Shown here: piece after piece, positions 29,201 through 37,442 of the stretch
How the letters are laid out: every line of letters starts with the position of its first letter
How positions within the stretch are numbered: position 1 is the stretch's first letter
Assembly: GCA_030159075.1 (NCBI GenBank)
Contig: BROG01000644.1
Span: forward strand, 186,001 to 250,000
DNA: 64,000 nucleotides
Direction of reading: 5' to 3'
Origin: Atrina japonica
Lineage: Eukaryota > Mollusca > Bivalvia > Pterioida > Pinnidae
Notes under the pieces: model-generated
Seen by the model: the letters and a program-made list of their open reading frames with translations, nothing else
Told to the model about the DNA's origin: nothing
Databases searched by the model: none
Position numbers and translations under genes: made by a program

Positions 29201-32200
29201 ATATGGTTCCTAGGTATTTCCTCCACCAATTAAAGCTGGCTGCCACCATTATGTTCAACTTGGCACCATTCCCCCAAAAGCTTCAGATAAGCTACATATT
29301 TTATATGCATTTAAAAAAAATCAATAGATATACATGTACAAGCAAATTTAAATCCAAATACACCAAATCTTGAAATGGAATCGAGGCAAATTTGAAACAG
29401 AAAATCACCAGCCCTACATATGTAAGATATAAAATACATTATAAATCTGAAGTGTAAAATTAAACACACAGGATCTGATCTGATCATTGATGTTCTGATT
29501 CAAGTCAAAGTCAAAAAGTGGATTGTCTATAGTGCTATCCTCATTGTGATAATGCACTATGGTGACCTAAATATTAGTTTCATAAGCAATGTTAAGGAAT
29601 TAATTTCTCGAGAATTATAAATGACATTTAAAAAATACAAATCAGGCTCAGTGTATGGTTAAACAGTATGTCATCCATTTTATTTAGTTTTCTTTGTTAA
29701 AATGTATGTATACATCATGTAGATCAACTTGTATGCATTCAAAGAATAATGATGAATCAATACATGTCCCTACAAAGTACTTGAAAAACTATTGAATGGC
29801 ACTAAACATTACCAAAACAAACAGATGTACAGACAATACCCAGAATCCACACCTCAATTAGAGTCTTACAAGGTATCAAGTTTATAATACAGTGGAACCT
29901 ATCTTGAGAGACCACCATCATCTGCCATTGAAATGTGGTCTTACATGACAGGTGGTCTCTCAATTTAATTCATTGATAATTAAACCTAGAGTGATTTTCA
30001 AAATGTGTTCTCATAGGAAAGATGGTATTTTATGTCAGTGGTCTCTCAAGAGAGATGGTCTTTTATGTCAGTGGTCTCTCAAGAGAGATGGTCTTTTATG
30101 TCAGTGGTCTCTCAAGAGAGATGGTATTTTATGTCAGTGGTCTCTCAAGAGAGATGGTCTTTTATGTCAGTGGTCTCTCAAGAGAGATGGTATTTTATGT
30201 CAGTGGTCTCTCAAGAGAGATGGTATTTTATGTCAGTGGTCTCTCAAGAGAGATGGTATTTTTGTCAGTGGTCTCTCAAGAGGCGGGTTGTCTTTTATGT
30301 CAGTAGTCTCTCAAGACAGATGGTCTTTTATGTCAGTGGTCTCTCAAGACAGATGGTCTTTTATGTCAGTAGTCTCTCAAGACAGATGGTCTTTTATGTC
30401 AGTAGTCTCTCAAGACAGATGGTCTTTTATGTCAGTAGTCTCTCAAGACAGATGGTCTTTTATGTCAGTGGTCTCTCAAGGCGGGTTGTCTTTTATGTCA
30501 GTGGTCTCTCAAGAGAGATGGTCTTTTATGTCAGTGGTCTCTCAAGGTGGGTTGTCTTTTATGTCAGTGGTCTCTCAAGGCGGGTTGTCTTTTATGTCAG
30601 TGGTCTCTCAAGGCGGGTTGTCTTTTATGACAGTGGTCTCTCAAGACATGGTTGTCTTTTATGTCAGTGGTCTCTCAAGGCGGGTTGTCTTTTATGTCAG
30701 TGGTCTCTCAAGGTGGGTTGTCTTTTATGTCAGTGGTCTCTCAAGGTGGGTTGTCTTTTATGTCAGTGGTCTCTCAAGGCGGGTTGTCTTTTATGTCAGT
30801 GGTCTCTCAAGGGGGATGGTATATGTCATGTCAGGTGGTTGTCTTTTACAGTGGTCTCTCAAGATGGTTGTCTTTTATGTCAGTGGTCTCTCAAGAGAGG
30901 TGGTCTTTTATGACAGTGGTCTCTCAAGAGGGTTGTCTTTTATGTCAGTGGTCTCTCAAGGCGGGTTGTCTTTTATGACAGTGGTCTCTCAAGAGGCGAT
31001 GGTTGTCTTTTATGTCAGTCAAGGCGGGTTGTCTTTAGACAGTCTCAAGGCGGGTTGTCTTTTATGACAGTGGTCTCTCAAGGCGGGTTGTCTTTTATGA
31101 CAGTGGTCTCTCAAGGTGGGTTGTCTTTTATGACAGTGGTCTCTCAAGGCGGGTTGTCTTTTATGTCAGTGGTCTCTCAAGGCGGGTTGTCTTTTATGAC
31201 AGTGGTCTCTCAAGGTGTTTTATTTTATGTCAGTGGTCTCTCAAGGCAGGTGGTCTTTTATGTCAGTGGTCTCTCAAGGCGGGTTGTCTTTTATGACAGT
31301 GGTCTCTCAAGGCAGGTTCAAGTATATAAAAATACAACTTGAAATTTATACTCTGTCAAATGAAAATCCACAATCAGGTATAGTTATAAGAGAAAAAAAA
31401 GAGGAAAAGTTGGGGCAAATTATCTTCAACAACTCCAAGATTGTCCAAGTGAACAATTTTTCCCCAAATGGTGAAGGGCCGTCAGGTAATTTGGCACTTG
31501 TAAGCAAGTATTTTCGGCACTTTCAAAAACATACCGTAAAACTTGATTTCAAGTACCAAAAATACCTGAAGCTGAAAAGATAGGTGCAAAAGTTACTTGT
31601 ACAAGCCACAAAGTTACTTATACAAGTGACAAAATTACTCAGAGCCAACATCACTTGATGCTGAAATAACTAGAATTCGGTGAAAGTATTTCCAACTTCC
31701 GAAAAGTATTTGGTATCTTTATTGCAAGCTAGAAAGGCCAAAATTCTGTCCGTAATATGGGCCGATTTTTAAGCTTTAATTATTATTAGGTAAATTTGTC
31801 ACAAAGTTATTTCGACACTTGTAAGCAAGTTAACTAACCTGTACAAGAACCACTTGGTTACTTGTACAAGTACTGAAATTACTTAATTCCCATTCAATAT
31901 CAATTTTTCACTGTTGTCAGCAACTGAGCTCAAAATCATTGCGAGAATCTCCACTGAAGACATTCAATCCTGGAAATACATTTTTGAGCTGTACAACCAA
32001 TCGTATTACATCTTTTATAAGGCAATTAGAACCCACCAATCAAAGCTGGTTTTGCATCAATTGTTAGAAACAAGTAAAATAAAACTGAAGTCTTATTACT
32101 GGGAAAGCTATATTTGCCGATGTTAAAAAAAAAGGAATTTCAAGTTGAAAGTCAGAAAAGGGCCATGAAAAAAACAAATTTGCAATATAAATCAGAAAAA

Positions 32201-34320
32201 AATCATATCTGTGTTTAGTGCATTCAAATATTTATACTGCATACATGAAAATTTTCCCTGCCATTTAATTTTTGATGAGATGAGAGGGCAAATTCAAAAT
32301 GAAAAGTAAACATCTTTCAAGCTAAATGTTTGAAGCATGGAAATGAATGTCTCCCATGAGACTTTGCTGATTTCGGGTGACACTTTACATGGGGTGAATA
32401 CTTTTTGTCGTAAAAGAGCAAAAAATAACCCGAGGCGAAGGTTCCCTAGTATACAAAATTTCTCGCTAAATTTGGCATAGCTCCATAAAGATAATATTTT
32501 ACCTCCTTGTAGTGCATTTCCAAGAACTCCAGTTTCCATTCTGGCAAGGTCTAGTAAGGACTGTCCATAATAGAAGTAGGCTTCAGCACATTCCTTAGCC
32601 GTTTCGCCATATGTTTTGGCACTGCAAGTAAAAGTGATTGTCAGTTTGACTATACTAAGTACTTTGCTTAAATTCCTACGTAAGGCCAAAAAAAAATATA
32701 TACTAGGTTCTCAGGCCCCGCCGCATCCCTAAAAACACTCCCGCGTCGACGATTTTTATTTTCGTCAAAATCCAGAATTTTTCCATATCCGGTCCGATAT
32801 TAATTTTGTGTTTAGGAATAACTTAACGGAGTCGTCTGTGCGCTTGACGAACATAAAAAAGTTACGTTTCTATTGAGGCTGTTACTTAACATTGACTAGA
32901 CATCGAGCGAGATGTCTTTAATTTCTTCAAGAGTTCTTCATCTTGATAATACACATTTGTGCCCTGGAAGGGTAAGCAGATCATGATTGATAAGATATAT
33001 CTAGACAGCTGAAGCAGTGGATCTGATGAAATTTCTCGAAAAAAAGAAAGACAACTTTCTTCTTCTGAAGAAAAAAAAAAAAAAAAAAAAAAAAAGCCTC
33101 CCTCCCTCATCCATATTTTTAAAAAGTGGCCTGAGAACCTAGGCATTTTTTTTGTATGGCCTAAATGTTTGTTTGTTTGTTTACTGTTGTTTAACGTCCC
33201 ACTCAAGAATATTTCACTCATATGGAGACGTCACGAAATGCCGGTGAAGGGCTTCAAATTTTGGCCTATGCTCGGCACTTACGGCCATTGAGCAGTGAAG
33301 GTTCTTTAACGTGCCGACACCTACTGTGACACGGGACCTCCATCTTTCTCATCCGAAAGACAGGAAACCAACCTGTCGCCGGCGGGACTCGAATTCACGA
33401 TCCAGAGTCGAGCGTGCTATCGACTGAGCCAGGTCGGCTCTCCTATGTAAATATAAATATTCTTAGAATCCACCCAATAGAGATGTAGTTTAGCCATACA
33501 AAGATTTCCATTATTTGTAAATTTTTTAATGAGAATGGTCAGAAAGATCCAGCAAATTATGACCTAGGGTAAGTTTCATTTATCCAGCATTATTTCATAA
33601 TTCTACTTACAAAATTTGATGAAAGCACCTCTAAAACAGTTTATTCAAAGACATTTTATAGTAATGCTTTGCAATGATTAACTTGTCTTGACATAAAAAA
33701 AAACCAACCAAGAAAATATATGGTATAATAATGGGGATCTGTCATGATGGTTACAATATTTGACTGTATATGAAAGGATGGGACAATAAACATTTCCGAC
33801 AGATGTATATTTTCATGCATTATTTAACACACTAACAATATTGCTAATGTGAGAAATATTTGACATGTTCAGTTTTTCATTATCTCCAACTTAAGACACC
33901 TATTCAGCTATTGTGATGCCAGCATGGCATCAGGGGCAATGGTTTGAAGTCAAATTTGTTCTACATGATGAGGCTTGTGCATAAATCTTGAGTCATGGCA
34001 AGGCTTTATGAGAATGCTGTTGTTGTTTATTCTTGAATCCAAGTAGCCCAACGGTGTTTTTTAAAGTTTGGTTGCAATTAGCCCAGTGGTTCTGCGAAAG
34101 AAATGTTGCTGACAGACAATAGAGAACTTATGATCAGAAAACCTCGCAAATCTTCAGATCAGTACAAGTGAGCTAAAACTAGATGCCAATAGATTTTAAT
34201 GTCACTTACAGAACTTTGCAGGCCTCCTGGAATTGGTTGACCGCATTGGGGATCTCTCCACACACCATGTTACGCTTGCCCTGTGCAAGCATACTGATGG
34301 CTTCGGTAGCAGCTTCCATC
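11168..34320 (-). CDS. NASP: NASP, nuclear autoantigenic sperm protein (histone chaperone), 16 coding exons
   Basis: NASP is a nuclear chaperone of linker histone H1 and of soluble H3-H4; it belongs to the SHNi-TPR family. Coding exons in transcript order are 34320-34210, 32621-32503, 28894-28820, 25852-25481, 23311-23199, 22650-22580, 22047-21974, 21419-21329, 21044-20947, 20536-20489, 19592-19507, 18622-18548, 14892-14827, 13163-13119, 11969-11856 and 11230-11168. All have AG/GT borders and phases that join without a break, giving 539 residues plus TGA. Residues 1-76 form the first TPRs ([20 protein letters not shown]). About 77-263 is the acidic insert inside TPR2. About 264-375 holds the remaining TPRs ([31 protein letters not shown]). 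About 376-444 is the capping helical region, and a bipartite-like NLS (HLIRRK, RKPEEEE) lies at about 475-486. The start Met is inferred. Similarity to vertebrate NASP along the whole length makes the name secure. Confidence 0.95.
11856..11969 (-). CDS. NASP: NASP exon 15 (NLS and C-terminal tail)
   Basis: Acceptor ACTTTTTTCAG, donor GCTATG|GTAAAAA. It encodes [20 protein letters not shown] then [18 protein letters not shown], closely following the vertebrate tail. Confidence 0.92.
12255..12440 (-). mobile_element. tRNA-derived SINE (minus) in NASP intron 14
   Basis: On the minus strand: GAGGTGGCCGAGTAGTTCGA (A-box region), GGTGCGAGCCCCGC (B-box region), CATGAGAAAGTTGACCAGTT and TGTGTTCTCTCCCCACCAT. 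This is the best preserved minus-strand copy of the family. Confidence 0.7.
13119..13163 (-). CDS. NASP: NASP exon 14 (NLS start)
   Basis: Acceptor TTTCTTTGTAG, donor AGAAAG|GTTTGG. It encodes [15 protein letters not shown], matching the DISHLVRKKRK region of vertebrate NASP. Confidence 0.9.
13806..13896 (-). mobile_element. tRNA-like SINE head or tRNA pseudogene (minus)
   Basis: On the minus strand: CGTAGCACAATTGGTAAAAG (A box), CTTGCAAGTGTTTGGAAGGT, then GGGTTTGATTCCCGGTC (B box) followed by TGTCTGCAC. Well conserved pol III boxes, but the acceptor stem does not close. Confidence 0.6.
14827..14892 (-). CDS. NASP: NASP exon 13 (poly-Ser)
   Basis: Acceptor TCTATTGGTAG, donor TCAGAG|GTTAGT. 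It encodes [13 protein letters not shown], then eight Ser and a Glu, in phase 0. It lies 2 nt from the minisatellite. Confidence 0.82.
14895..17006 (-). repeat. 65/74-bp minisatellite abutting NASP exon 13; units carry a splice-acceptor copy
   Basis: About 30 units of 65 bp, or 74 bp when a 9-bp AGTCAATAC insert is present (mainly the right half). On the plus strand a unit reads CCTACCAACAGAGAATAAAA, CAGTATGTATATATATTATA, CAGCTCAGGAATACACCCAT, CCTGG. On the minus strand each unit therefore carries TTTTATTCTCTGTTGGTAG|G, nearly identical to the acceptor of exon 13 (TTATTCTCTATTGGTAG|G). About 19 units keep the AG. About 11 have CTTACC instead, which removes AG and creates GGTAAGC. In the first part TTAAAC and TTATAC versions mostly alternate, giving a 130-bp period. 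Confidence 0.9.
17845..18420 (-). repeat. Dispersed intronic repeat, copy 1
   Basis: Shares ordered blocks with 31540-32200: AGCTGAAAAGATAGGTGC, GGTGAAAGTATTTCCAACTT, AGCAAGTTAA, TCTCCAC(C/T)GAAGACATTC, TTTTGCATCAATTGTTAGAA and AAGGAATTTCAAGTTGA. Both copies are in the same orientation within NASP introns. Strand is arbitrary. No coding capacity seen. Confidence 0.7.
18548..18622 (-). CDS. NASP: NASP exon 12
   Basis: Acceptor TGTCTTGCAG, donor GAGCTG|GTAAGTA. It encodes 25 residues starting [18 protein letters not shown], a charged helix, in phase 0. Confidence 0.85.
18729..19415. repeat. 29-bp minisatellite in NASP intron 11
   Basis: Unit CTTGATAATGGAGTCAATAC plus TTCAAACAC (29 bp), about two dozen copies. 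They are close to identical on the left and degenerate toward the right end, where AATTAGGTCAATGAGTCAAA variants take over. Confidence 0.85.
19507..19592 (-). CDS. NASP: NASP exon 11
   Basis: Acceptor CTGTTTGTAG, donor GGAAAG|GTAAGG. It encodes [20 protein letters not shown] then EILPDIKGK, the ELLPEIREKI-like helix of NASP. Confidence 0.9.
20095..20464. repeat. Local duplications in NASP intron 10
   Basis: The block AGCCTTCATGGTATACCCAT then AATAGGTTGTTACATA occurs four times (about 20099, 20152, 20201, 20335). A longer unit with AGAAATAATCACACAAACTA followed by AACTAGAAATTCT is present twice (about 20249-20333 and 20379-20464). Confidence 0.75.
20489..20536 (-). CDS. NASP: NASP exon 10
   Basis: Acceptor TTTTTTTTCAG, donor AAAAG|GTAGGTG. 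It encodes [16 protein letters not shown]. Short, but phase-consistent on both sides. Confidence 0.82.
20872..20927 (-). pseudogene. Partial tandem copy of NASP exon 9 with its donor site
   Basis: The minus strand carries GTAAATCATGATAATGGTGC and on to GCAAAATTAG|GTAAGAATA, which matches the last 46 nt of exon 9 at about three quarters of positions, plus the same donor. It has no usable acceptor in the right phase. Using its donor to extend exon 9 by 65 nt would bring in a TAA after seven codons. Confidence 0.6.
20947..21044 (-). CDS. NASP: NASP exon 9 (TPR4)
   Basis: Acceptor CTCTAGACAG, donor AATAG|GTAAGAATA. It encodes [20 protein letters not shown] and on to IEAKI. A nearer AG (TCTAG) would break the frame. 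Part of this exon is duplicated 19 nt downstream. Confidence 0.92.
21329..21419 (-). CDS. NASP: NASP exon 8 (TPR3)
   Basis: Acceptor TTTGTTTCAG, donor GAAAC|GTATCC. It encodes [20 protein letters not shown] then EQDDRLLAE. Confidence 0.92.
21665..21730 (-). mobile_element. SINE fragment (minus)
   Basis: Only the 3' block GTTTTTAATGGTGGAGGAGA next to TGGTGGTTATCAG is left, in NASP intron 7. Confidence 0.4.
21974..22047 (-). CDS. NASP: NASP exon 7 (TPR)
   Basis: Acceptor TTTATTTACAG, donor ACAG|GTGAGAA. It encodes [20 protein letters not shown] with SLET. Confidence 0.92.
22580..22650 (-). CDS. NASP: NASP exon 6 (TPR resumes)
   Basis: Acceptor TTCATGTAG, donor TTTAAA|GTAAGTA. It encodes [20 protein letters not shown], the start of the second half of TPR2. 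Confidence 0.92.
22755..22965 (-). mobile_element. SINE (minus) in NASP intron 5
   Basis: Contains inverted family blocks GGTGGCGGCCAGTTTTTAGT, GGTGGAGAAAACCCGGTT, CAAACTTTCTCACATAATCA and CAGTGGAACTTAA. The tRNA head is degraded. Confidence 0.6.
23199..23311 (-). CDS. NASP: NASP exon 5 (acidic insert, second part)
   Basis: Acceptor TATTTGTAG, donor AAAGAG|GTAAGGC. It encodes [20 protein letters not shown] and on to EGEGKE. TAEEG occurs in repeated form. It ends in phase 0. Confidence 0.85.
23735..23905 (-). mobile_element. SINE (minus) in NASP intron 4
   Basis: Family blocks GATGGAGGAGAGAACCCAGT, TAAACTGGCAACTTTCTGAC and GTTCCAGTGGGGCTTTAAC, and an inverted A-box-like GAGTGTCATGCTCTAATCAC. 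Confidence 0.6.
24085..24600. repeat. Tandemly arranged dispersed repeat in NASP intron 4
   Basis: Three diverged units of about 150 bp share (A)GGGGAACCTTCATGTCAA, CAAGATGGCC, GGCCATCTTGG or GGCCATATTGG, and AAATGTAATATGCAC. Open frames here are short and not conserved between units. The last unit runs into TTCAGGATGGACAGACCACG. Confidence 0.6.
24704..24978. mobile_element. MITE with terminal inverted repeats, 275 bp
   Basis: The left end CCGTAATTTATCTAATTAAG (then GCGC) is exactly inverted at the right end, and TA flanks both sides, consistent with a TA target-site duplication of the Tc1/mariner type. Inside are repeated palindromic AAGGCGCCTTAATT motifs. No coding capacity. Confidence 0.75.
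25481..25852 (-). CDS. NASP: NASP exon 4 (Lys/Asp/Glu-rich acidic insert)
   Basis: Acceptor CCTTAATTAG, donor GAAAG|GTGAGGA. It begins [20 protein letters not shown], like the vertebrate REQVYDAM segment, and continues for about 100 residues made almost only of K, D, E, S and A. This is the histone-binding acidic stretch. Reading through the donor gives only eight more codons before a stop at 25455. Confidence 0.9.
26271..27904. mobile_element. Non-autonomous element with CTCACCTG...CAGGTGAG ends
   Basis: Begins CAAGAGGCTCTCAAGAGCCT, then TCGCTCACCTGG, and ends GTCAGGTGAGCTAAAAA, so its ends are inverted. The left half has three diverged units with AAAGTTTGGTT and GTGGTTTCAGAGGAGAA. The right half has two units with ATTTTTAGCAACAGCGGCCA or TATTTAGCAACAGCGGCC. 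It lies in NASP intron 3. Similar fragments occur near 11710, 13320, 14210-14370 and 34060-34175. Confidence 0.65.
28820..28894 (-). CDS. NASP: NASP exon 3 (start of acidic insert)
   Basis: Acceptor TATGTTTCCAG, donor GATA|GTATGTC. It encodes [18 protein letters not shown] and on to KADNLD. Phases match exons 2 and 4. Confidence 0.85.
30007..31316 (+). repeat. 33-bp minisatellite with long open frames, NASP intron 2
   Basis: About 39 copies of GGTCTTTTATGTCAGTGGTC then TCTCAAGAGAGAT (33 bp, with CGGGTT and other variants). Because 33 is divisible by 3, several frames stay open for hundreds of codons; the longest runs from 29952 to 31067. These are repeat translations, not a gene. Just left, at 29905-29965, lies an inverted start of the same motif (CTTGAGAGACCACC). 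Confidence 0.88.
31490..32215 (-). repeat. Dispersed intronic repeat, copy 2
   Basis: Counterpart of 17845-18420, in NASP intron 2. It contains additional repeats of ACTTGTACAAG-type palindromes (about 31596, 31838, 31860). No coding capacity. Confidence 0.7.
32503..32621 (-). CDS. NASP: NASP exon 2 (TPR1-2)
   Basis: Acceptor TTACTTGCAG, donor GGAG|GTAAAAT. It encodes [19 protein letters not shown] and ends [15 protein letters not shown], the best conserved NASP block. Confidence 0.95.
32680..33165. mobile_element. Inverted-repeat element, about 440-485 bp
   Basis: CTAGGTTCTCAGGCC (32703-32717) is exactly inverted at 33128-33142 (GGCCTGAGAACCTAG). Weaker pairing extends outward through AGGCCA...AAAAAAAA on both sides. 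The interior is CpG-rich (CCGCGTCGACGA) and has an A run of about 28 near 33068. It lies in NASP intron 1. Confidence 0.65.
33178..33445 (-). mobile_element. tRNA-derived SINE, second family (minus)
   Basis: On the minus strand: GAGCCGACCTGGCTCAGTCG, ATAGCACGCTCGACTCTGG, GAATTCGAGTCCCGCCGGCG (B box), then CGGCACGTTAAAGAACCTTC and GTGGGACGTTAAACAACAG followed by a TTTG-type tail. It is much better preserved than the other SINEs and therefore probably younger. Confidence 0.8.
33446..34209. other. NASP intron 1, right part
   Basis: AT-rich sequence without a gene. Near 34060-34175 there is a fragment of the CAGGTGAG-ended element (TTTGGTTGCAATTAGCCCAG; AGTACAAGTGAGCTAAAAC). Confidence 0.5.
34210..34320 (-). 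CDS. NASP: NASP coding exon 1
   Basis: Acceptor CATTACAG, donor CT|GTAAGTG. It reads G then ATG GAA GCT. The peptide [19 protein letters not shown] followed by [18 protein letters not shown] matches the first TPR of NASP. ATG at base 2 is taken as the start because no upstream coding exon could be found. Confidence 0.9.
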
Positions 34321-35214
34321 CTGTAATGTAGATAAGATATACATTTATATGCAAATTACACAATATAGTTGATAATTGATAAGACAGCACTTCAACTGAA
34401 CACTTGGCTTAATACTAAAGCAAGCAAACTTAAATCAAAATATTGAATTATCCATACAACCCTTTCAATACAAGATGACGGCCATCCAGGTTATTCTTGT
34501 GAAAAAAGTGGAAGTCATTCTACTTACTGTTCTATTAAGAATAAAATTGCTGATTTCTATCTACGGTAAATGCACAAACAAAATTCAGCTATACCTTTAC
34601 ACTGTCTGCACTTCATTACTTGTATGCTACTCAACTTCTGAACTAAATGAAAGGGTTGCACCTTAGTATGGACATATGCTACTGAATATGACTGAATTCT
34701 AGTAATTTACTTAATTTTATCAAAAACCTGACTCAACAAAACATTTTTGCAGTTCCATTTCTCAGAATAAATTCACTAATATGTGAACTCGAATTAACCA
34801 AGTACCGGACTTGGGGAATTTTGAACCCTTGCTGAAGTCCATATTATAAGGGCAAAGGATGAGGGTATAGATTGGACAGTGACCCAAATTAAGAGTGGTC
34901 TATGACATGCTGCAATTAAACCATCCAAGTTGTCAATGTGTCATATAAATGATTTTACATGTTTCAAGATGCAGTGGGATGGATATGAAAGGTCATTTGT
35001 GTCACAAACGTGATGACCACTTGCATGCAAAACACATTTGCAAGAATATAGTATATTTTGGCTGCAAACTTAAGAGGATATTCAGTACATAAATGAACCA
35101 ATTTGTGGCCTTTGTTTGGAATTTTCGTCAGAACAAACATATTAATATAAAAAATATATATAGCTAATCAGTTTTTTCATTTTCTTAATATCAGAGGTTA
35201 ACAGACCCTGTATT

Positions 35215-35660
35215 GTAGAGGGTCCTGTGTCCTTTCAGTTGGAAATTTTACATCCCAATGAGCCAAATTGGGAAAAAAGTAACTATGTTTATTTTACTCA
35301 TAACAATATTTAATCATCCAACATTTATTTCTAAAACTGACATGGTTTTCATTTGAAGATCAGGACCCAGTTGTACAACCATTCGTTAAATTTAACGTGA
35401 AGTTATCAAATGTTAAACCAATGGGCTAACTGTAGGTTATATTTAACAATGTGTTCTGGAAAAGAGTCCTGGAAGTTTTTATTGAGCAGTACTTATAGCT
35501 GACAGATTCTCCTTTGTTGGTGTTCCCAATGTCAGCTGTACAATGAACATATTTGGGGAAATTTGCTAAAAATTAGGGGGAAAAATAGTAAATTTTACAT
35601 TGGATATTGGCCTTTTCACTGGACCTACATGTCAAGGATATTAAACCCTGAATATGCATC
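35215..35660 (+). repeat. Dispersed repeat, copy 1
   Basis: Shares ordered blocks with 62095-62460: AGGGTCCTGTGTCCTT or AGGGTCCTGTACCCTT, GGAA(A/T)TTT, AAAAAGTAACT, TTTTACT and CTACATGTCAAGGATATTAA or CTGCATATTGACGATATTAA. Diverged and non-coding. Confidence 0.5.
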
Positions 35661-36149
35661 TTTACTCCTTAAATTGTCCATTTCAAATTATTACTTGGAC
35701 TAGTCACAGATAGATTTCACAGGACTTTTGTAAAATTTATAGTATTTATTTTCAAAAGCCTTAATTTTATGTGCTAAAATCAGTAACATTTCATCAGGTC
35801 ATGTGTGCAGATATTTTCAGCATAAGTATCTAGAAAAGATAAAATATAAAAAAATTCTTATTTGGTTTAGTAATTCTTGATCTTTATTACTAGATCAACT
35901 TCATAATCATATCCCCTTCAGATCATTCTATTTGTGTGTGTGTGTGTGTGTGTGATGTTGGAAATCAATGGATTTACACACAAAAAGAACCTTTTTTTTC
36001 AATGTAGGCCAATAAAGTTGCAAGTTGCATATTGCATGCAACTTGTGTTTTTGCATGCAAGTTGTTATAATGTTTGTGACAGACTTTTATGGATGTCAAT
36101 GCAACTAGATATGAATGATATTGTGTAACTGAGATTAAATGTATGTTGA

Positions 36150-36260
36150 ACCATGTAGCTCAGTTGGAAGAGTGACTCCATCATTTGTAGGATAGGCCTT
36201 CCAGTAATCAAATCTCAATCTGGTCATGCAGTCAGCACTTTTCTTCCTCTTTGTGGGTTA
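36150..36260 (+). mobile_element. tRNA-like SINE remnant
   Basis: CATGTAGCTCAGTTGGAAGA is a good A-box region and CAAATCTCAATCTGGTC a decayed B-box region, followed by CAGTCAGCACTTTTCTTCC. Not a functional tRNA gene. Confidence 0.5.
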
Positions 36261-36593
36261 AGCACACAGTCAATTTTGATTACAGTGGAATCTTGCTATC
36301 TCAAAATTCACAGGACCGCCCTGTTTACTTTGAAATATCCGAAATTCGGGATAACCAAAATGTTAAATTCACATATTTTCTATTCTTATTGGGCAATGAT
36401 TAGACCTACTCAGGGTACAGTGTTCCCATACAGGCAAAAACCTGCGTGAATCAAGCAATTTTATTATAAAACATGCACAAAAATAAAACACTCTGCATGC
36501 ATTCTCGCATACAAAATTCCTATCACAATAGTTCAGTACTTTGCCATTCCGGACTACGAACTTCCTTGCGCGTTGCCAAATAACACCGCTTAC

Positions 36594-36680
36594 CAACACC
36601 TCTTCTACACCGTTGAAACTGGCTATAATATTATTGCTATGAAATTAAGCGCAGTAATAACTATGAAGGACAATCACGTG
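36594..36680 (-). promoter_or_regulatory. NASP: Candidate NASP 5' non-coding exon and promoter
   Basis: On the minus strand GAGGTGTTG|GTAAGCGG is a strong donor in a CpG-containing stretch, and a palindromic ATCACGTGAT E-box lies just upstream near 36673. Joined to coding exon 1 it would place an in-frame TAG four codons before the start Met, which fits a 5' UTR exon. The left boundary (36680) is a guess. Positional inference only. Confidence 0.3.
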
Positions 36681-36747
36681 ATTCAGGACTCTTTAGTAAC
36701 ACCTGAGCAAAAAACGCTGTAACATGTGAAATAAAATAACGTTTCCG

Positions 36748-37114
36748 ATGACATCAGATGAACAGCCATCCATGTCATCCCCTGAAACAAATTCCACAGA
36801 TACCCGTGCATCATCTGCTAATGAAAATCCCAGTACGTCCAGTGATAAAAAACATAAAAAGAACTTTCAAAAGATTTGACTGTCGGAAATTTCAATGGCT
36901 TCGCTTCAATTAAGACAGCGGTTTTATGTACTGCATAAATGGTGAAAGTTACTGTAGCATCAAGTCAAACTTAAAATCAAACAGTTTTGTGACCGGGTGT
37001 AATAATTACCAGAGATCTGCCTTACTGAGACATCAAAGTACAACGGATCATATTCGGTCAAAACAAAATAAAAGTCAGCTGTACATGGCTGCAATCAAAA
37101 AAGCCAGAAAATGA
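36748..37114 (+). pseudogene. Zinc-finger fragment of a hAT-type or C17orf113/ZNF862-like protein, frameshifted
   Basis: A first reading frame (36748-36879) gives a Ser/Thr-rich start MTSDEQPSMSSPETNST. A shift then leads to FDCRKFQWLRFN, a stop, and DSGFMYCINGESYCS, then NSFVTGCNNYQRSALLRHQS and TTDH. The order F.WL.F...G.M.C, N.FVTG, LLRH...DH is that of the TTF/BED-like finger found in hAT transposases and their domesticated relatives. The second Cys of the first pair seems lost (INGES). At least one stop and one frameshift are present. It could be an N-terminal relic of the element downstream or a separate insertion. Confidence 0.5.
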
Positions 37115-37360
37115 TGCCCATGTTAGAGGCACAGATTCGAACAGCATTATGGATGGCAAAAGAAAATATCTTAAACAGAAAATTCCTTAGTCTGATTGAT
37201 CATCAAGTATGTTATCAAATATGTTTTGATTATTTTTATTACAGAATTGATTTAAACTAAATAATTCTATTAGGCTTTAAATTTTAATATATGAGAATGG
37301 TTTACAACATTTCATATTGAATAATCAAGTATTTAAATTTAAAACTAGCATACTAGGGGG

Positions 37361-37442
<82 letters not shown>

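Noticed and set aside
29952..31583. Long open frames with [15 protein letters not shown] repeats
   Set aside because: They follow the 33-bp minisatellite exactly and appear in several frames at once.
36369..36599. 76-codon minus-strand open frame as the NASP N-terminus
   Set aside because: It lacks an ATG start, does not resemble NASP, and the strong donor at 36593 lies at its beginning.
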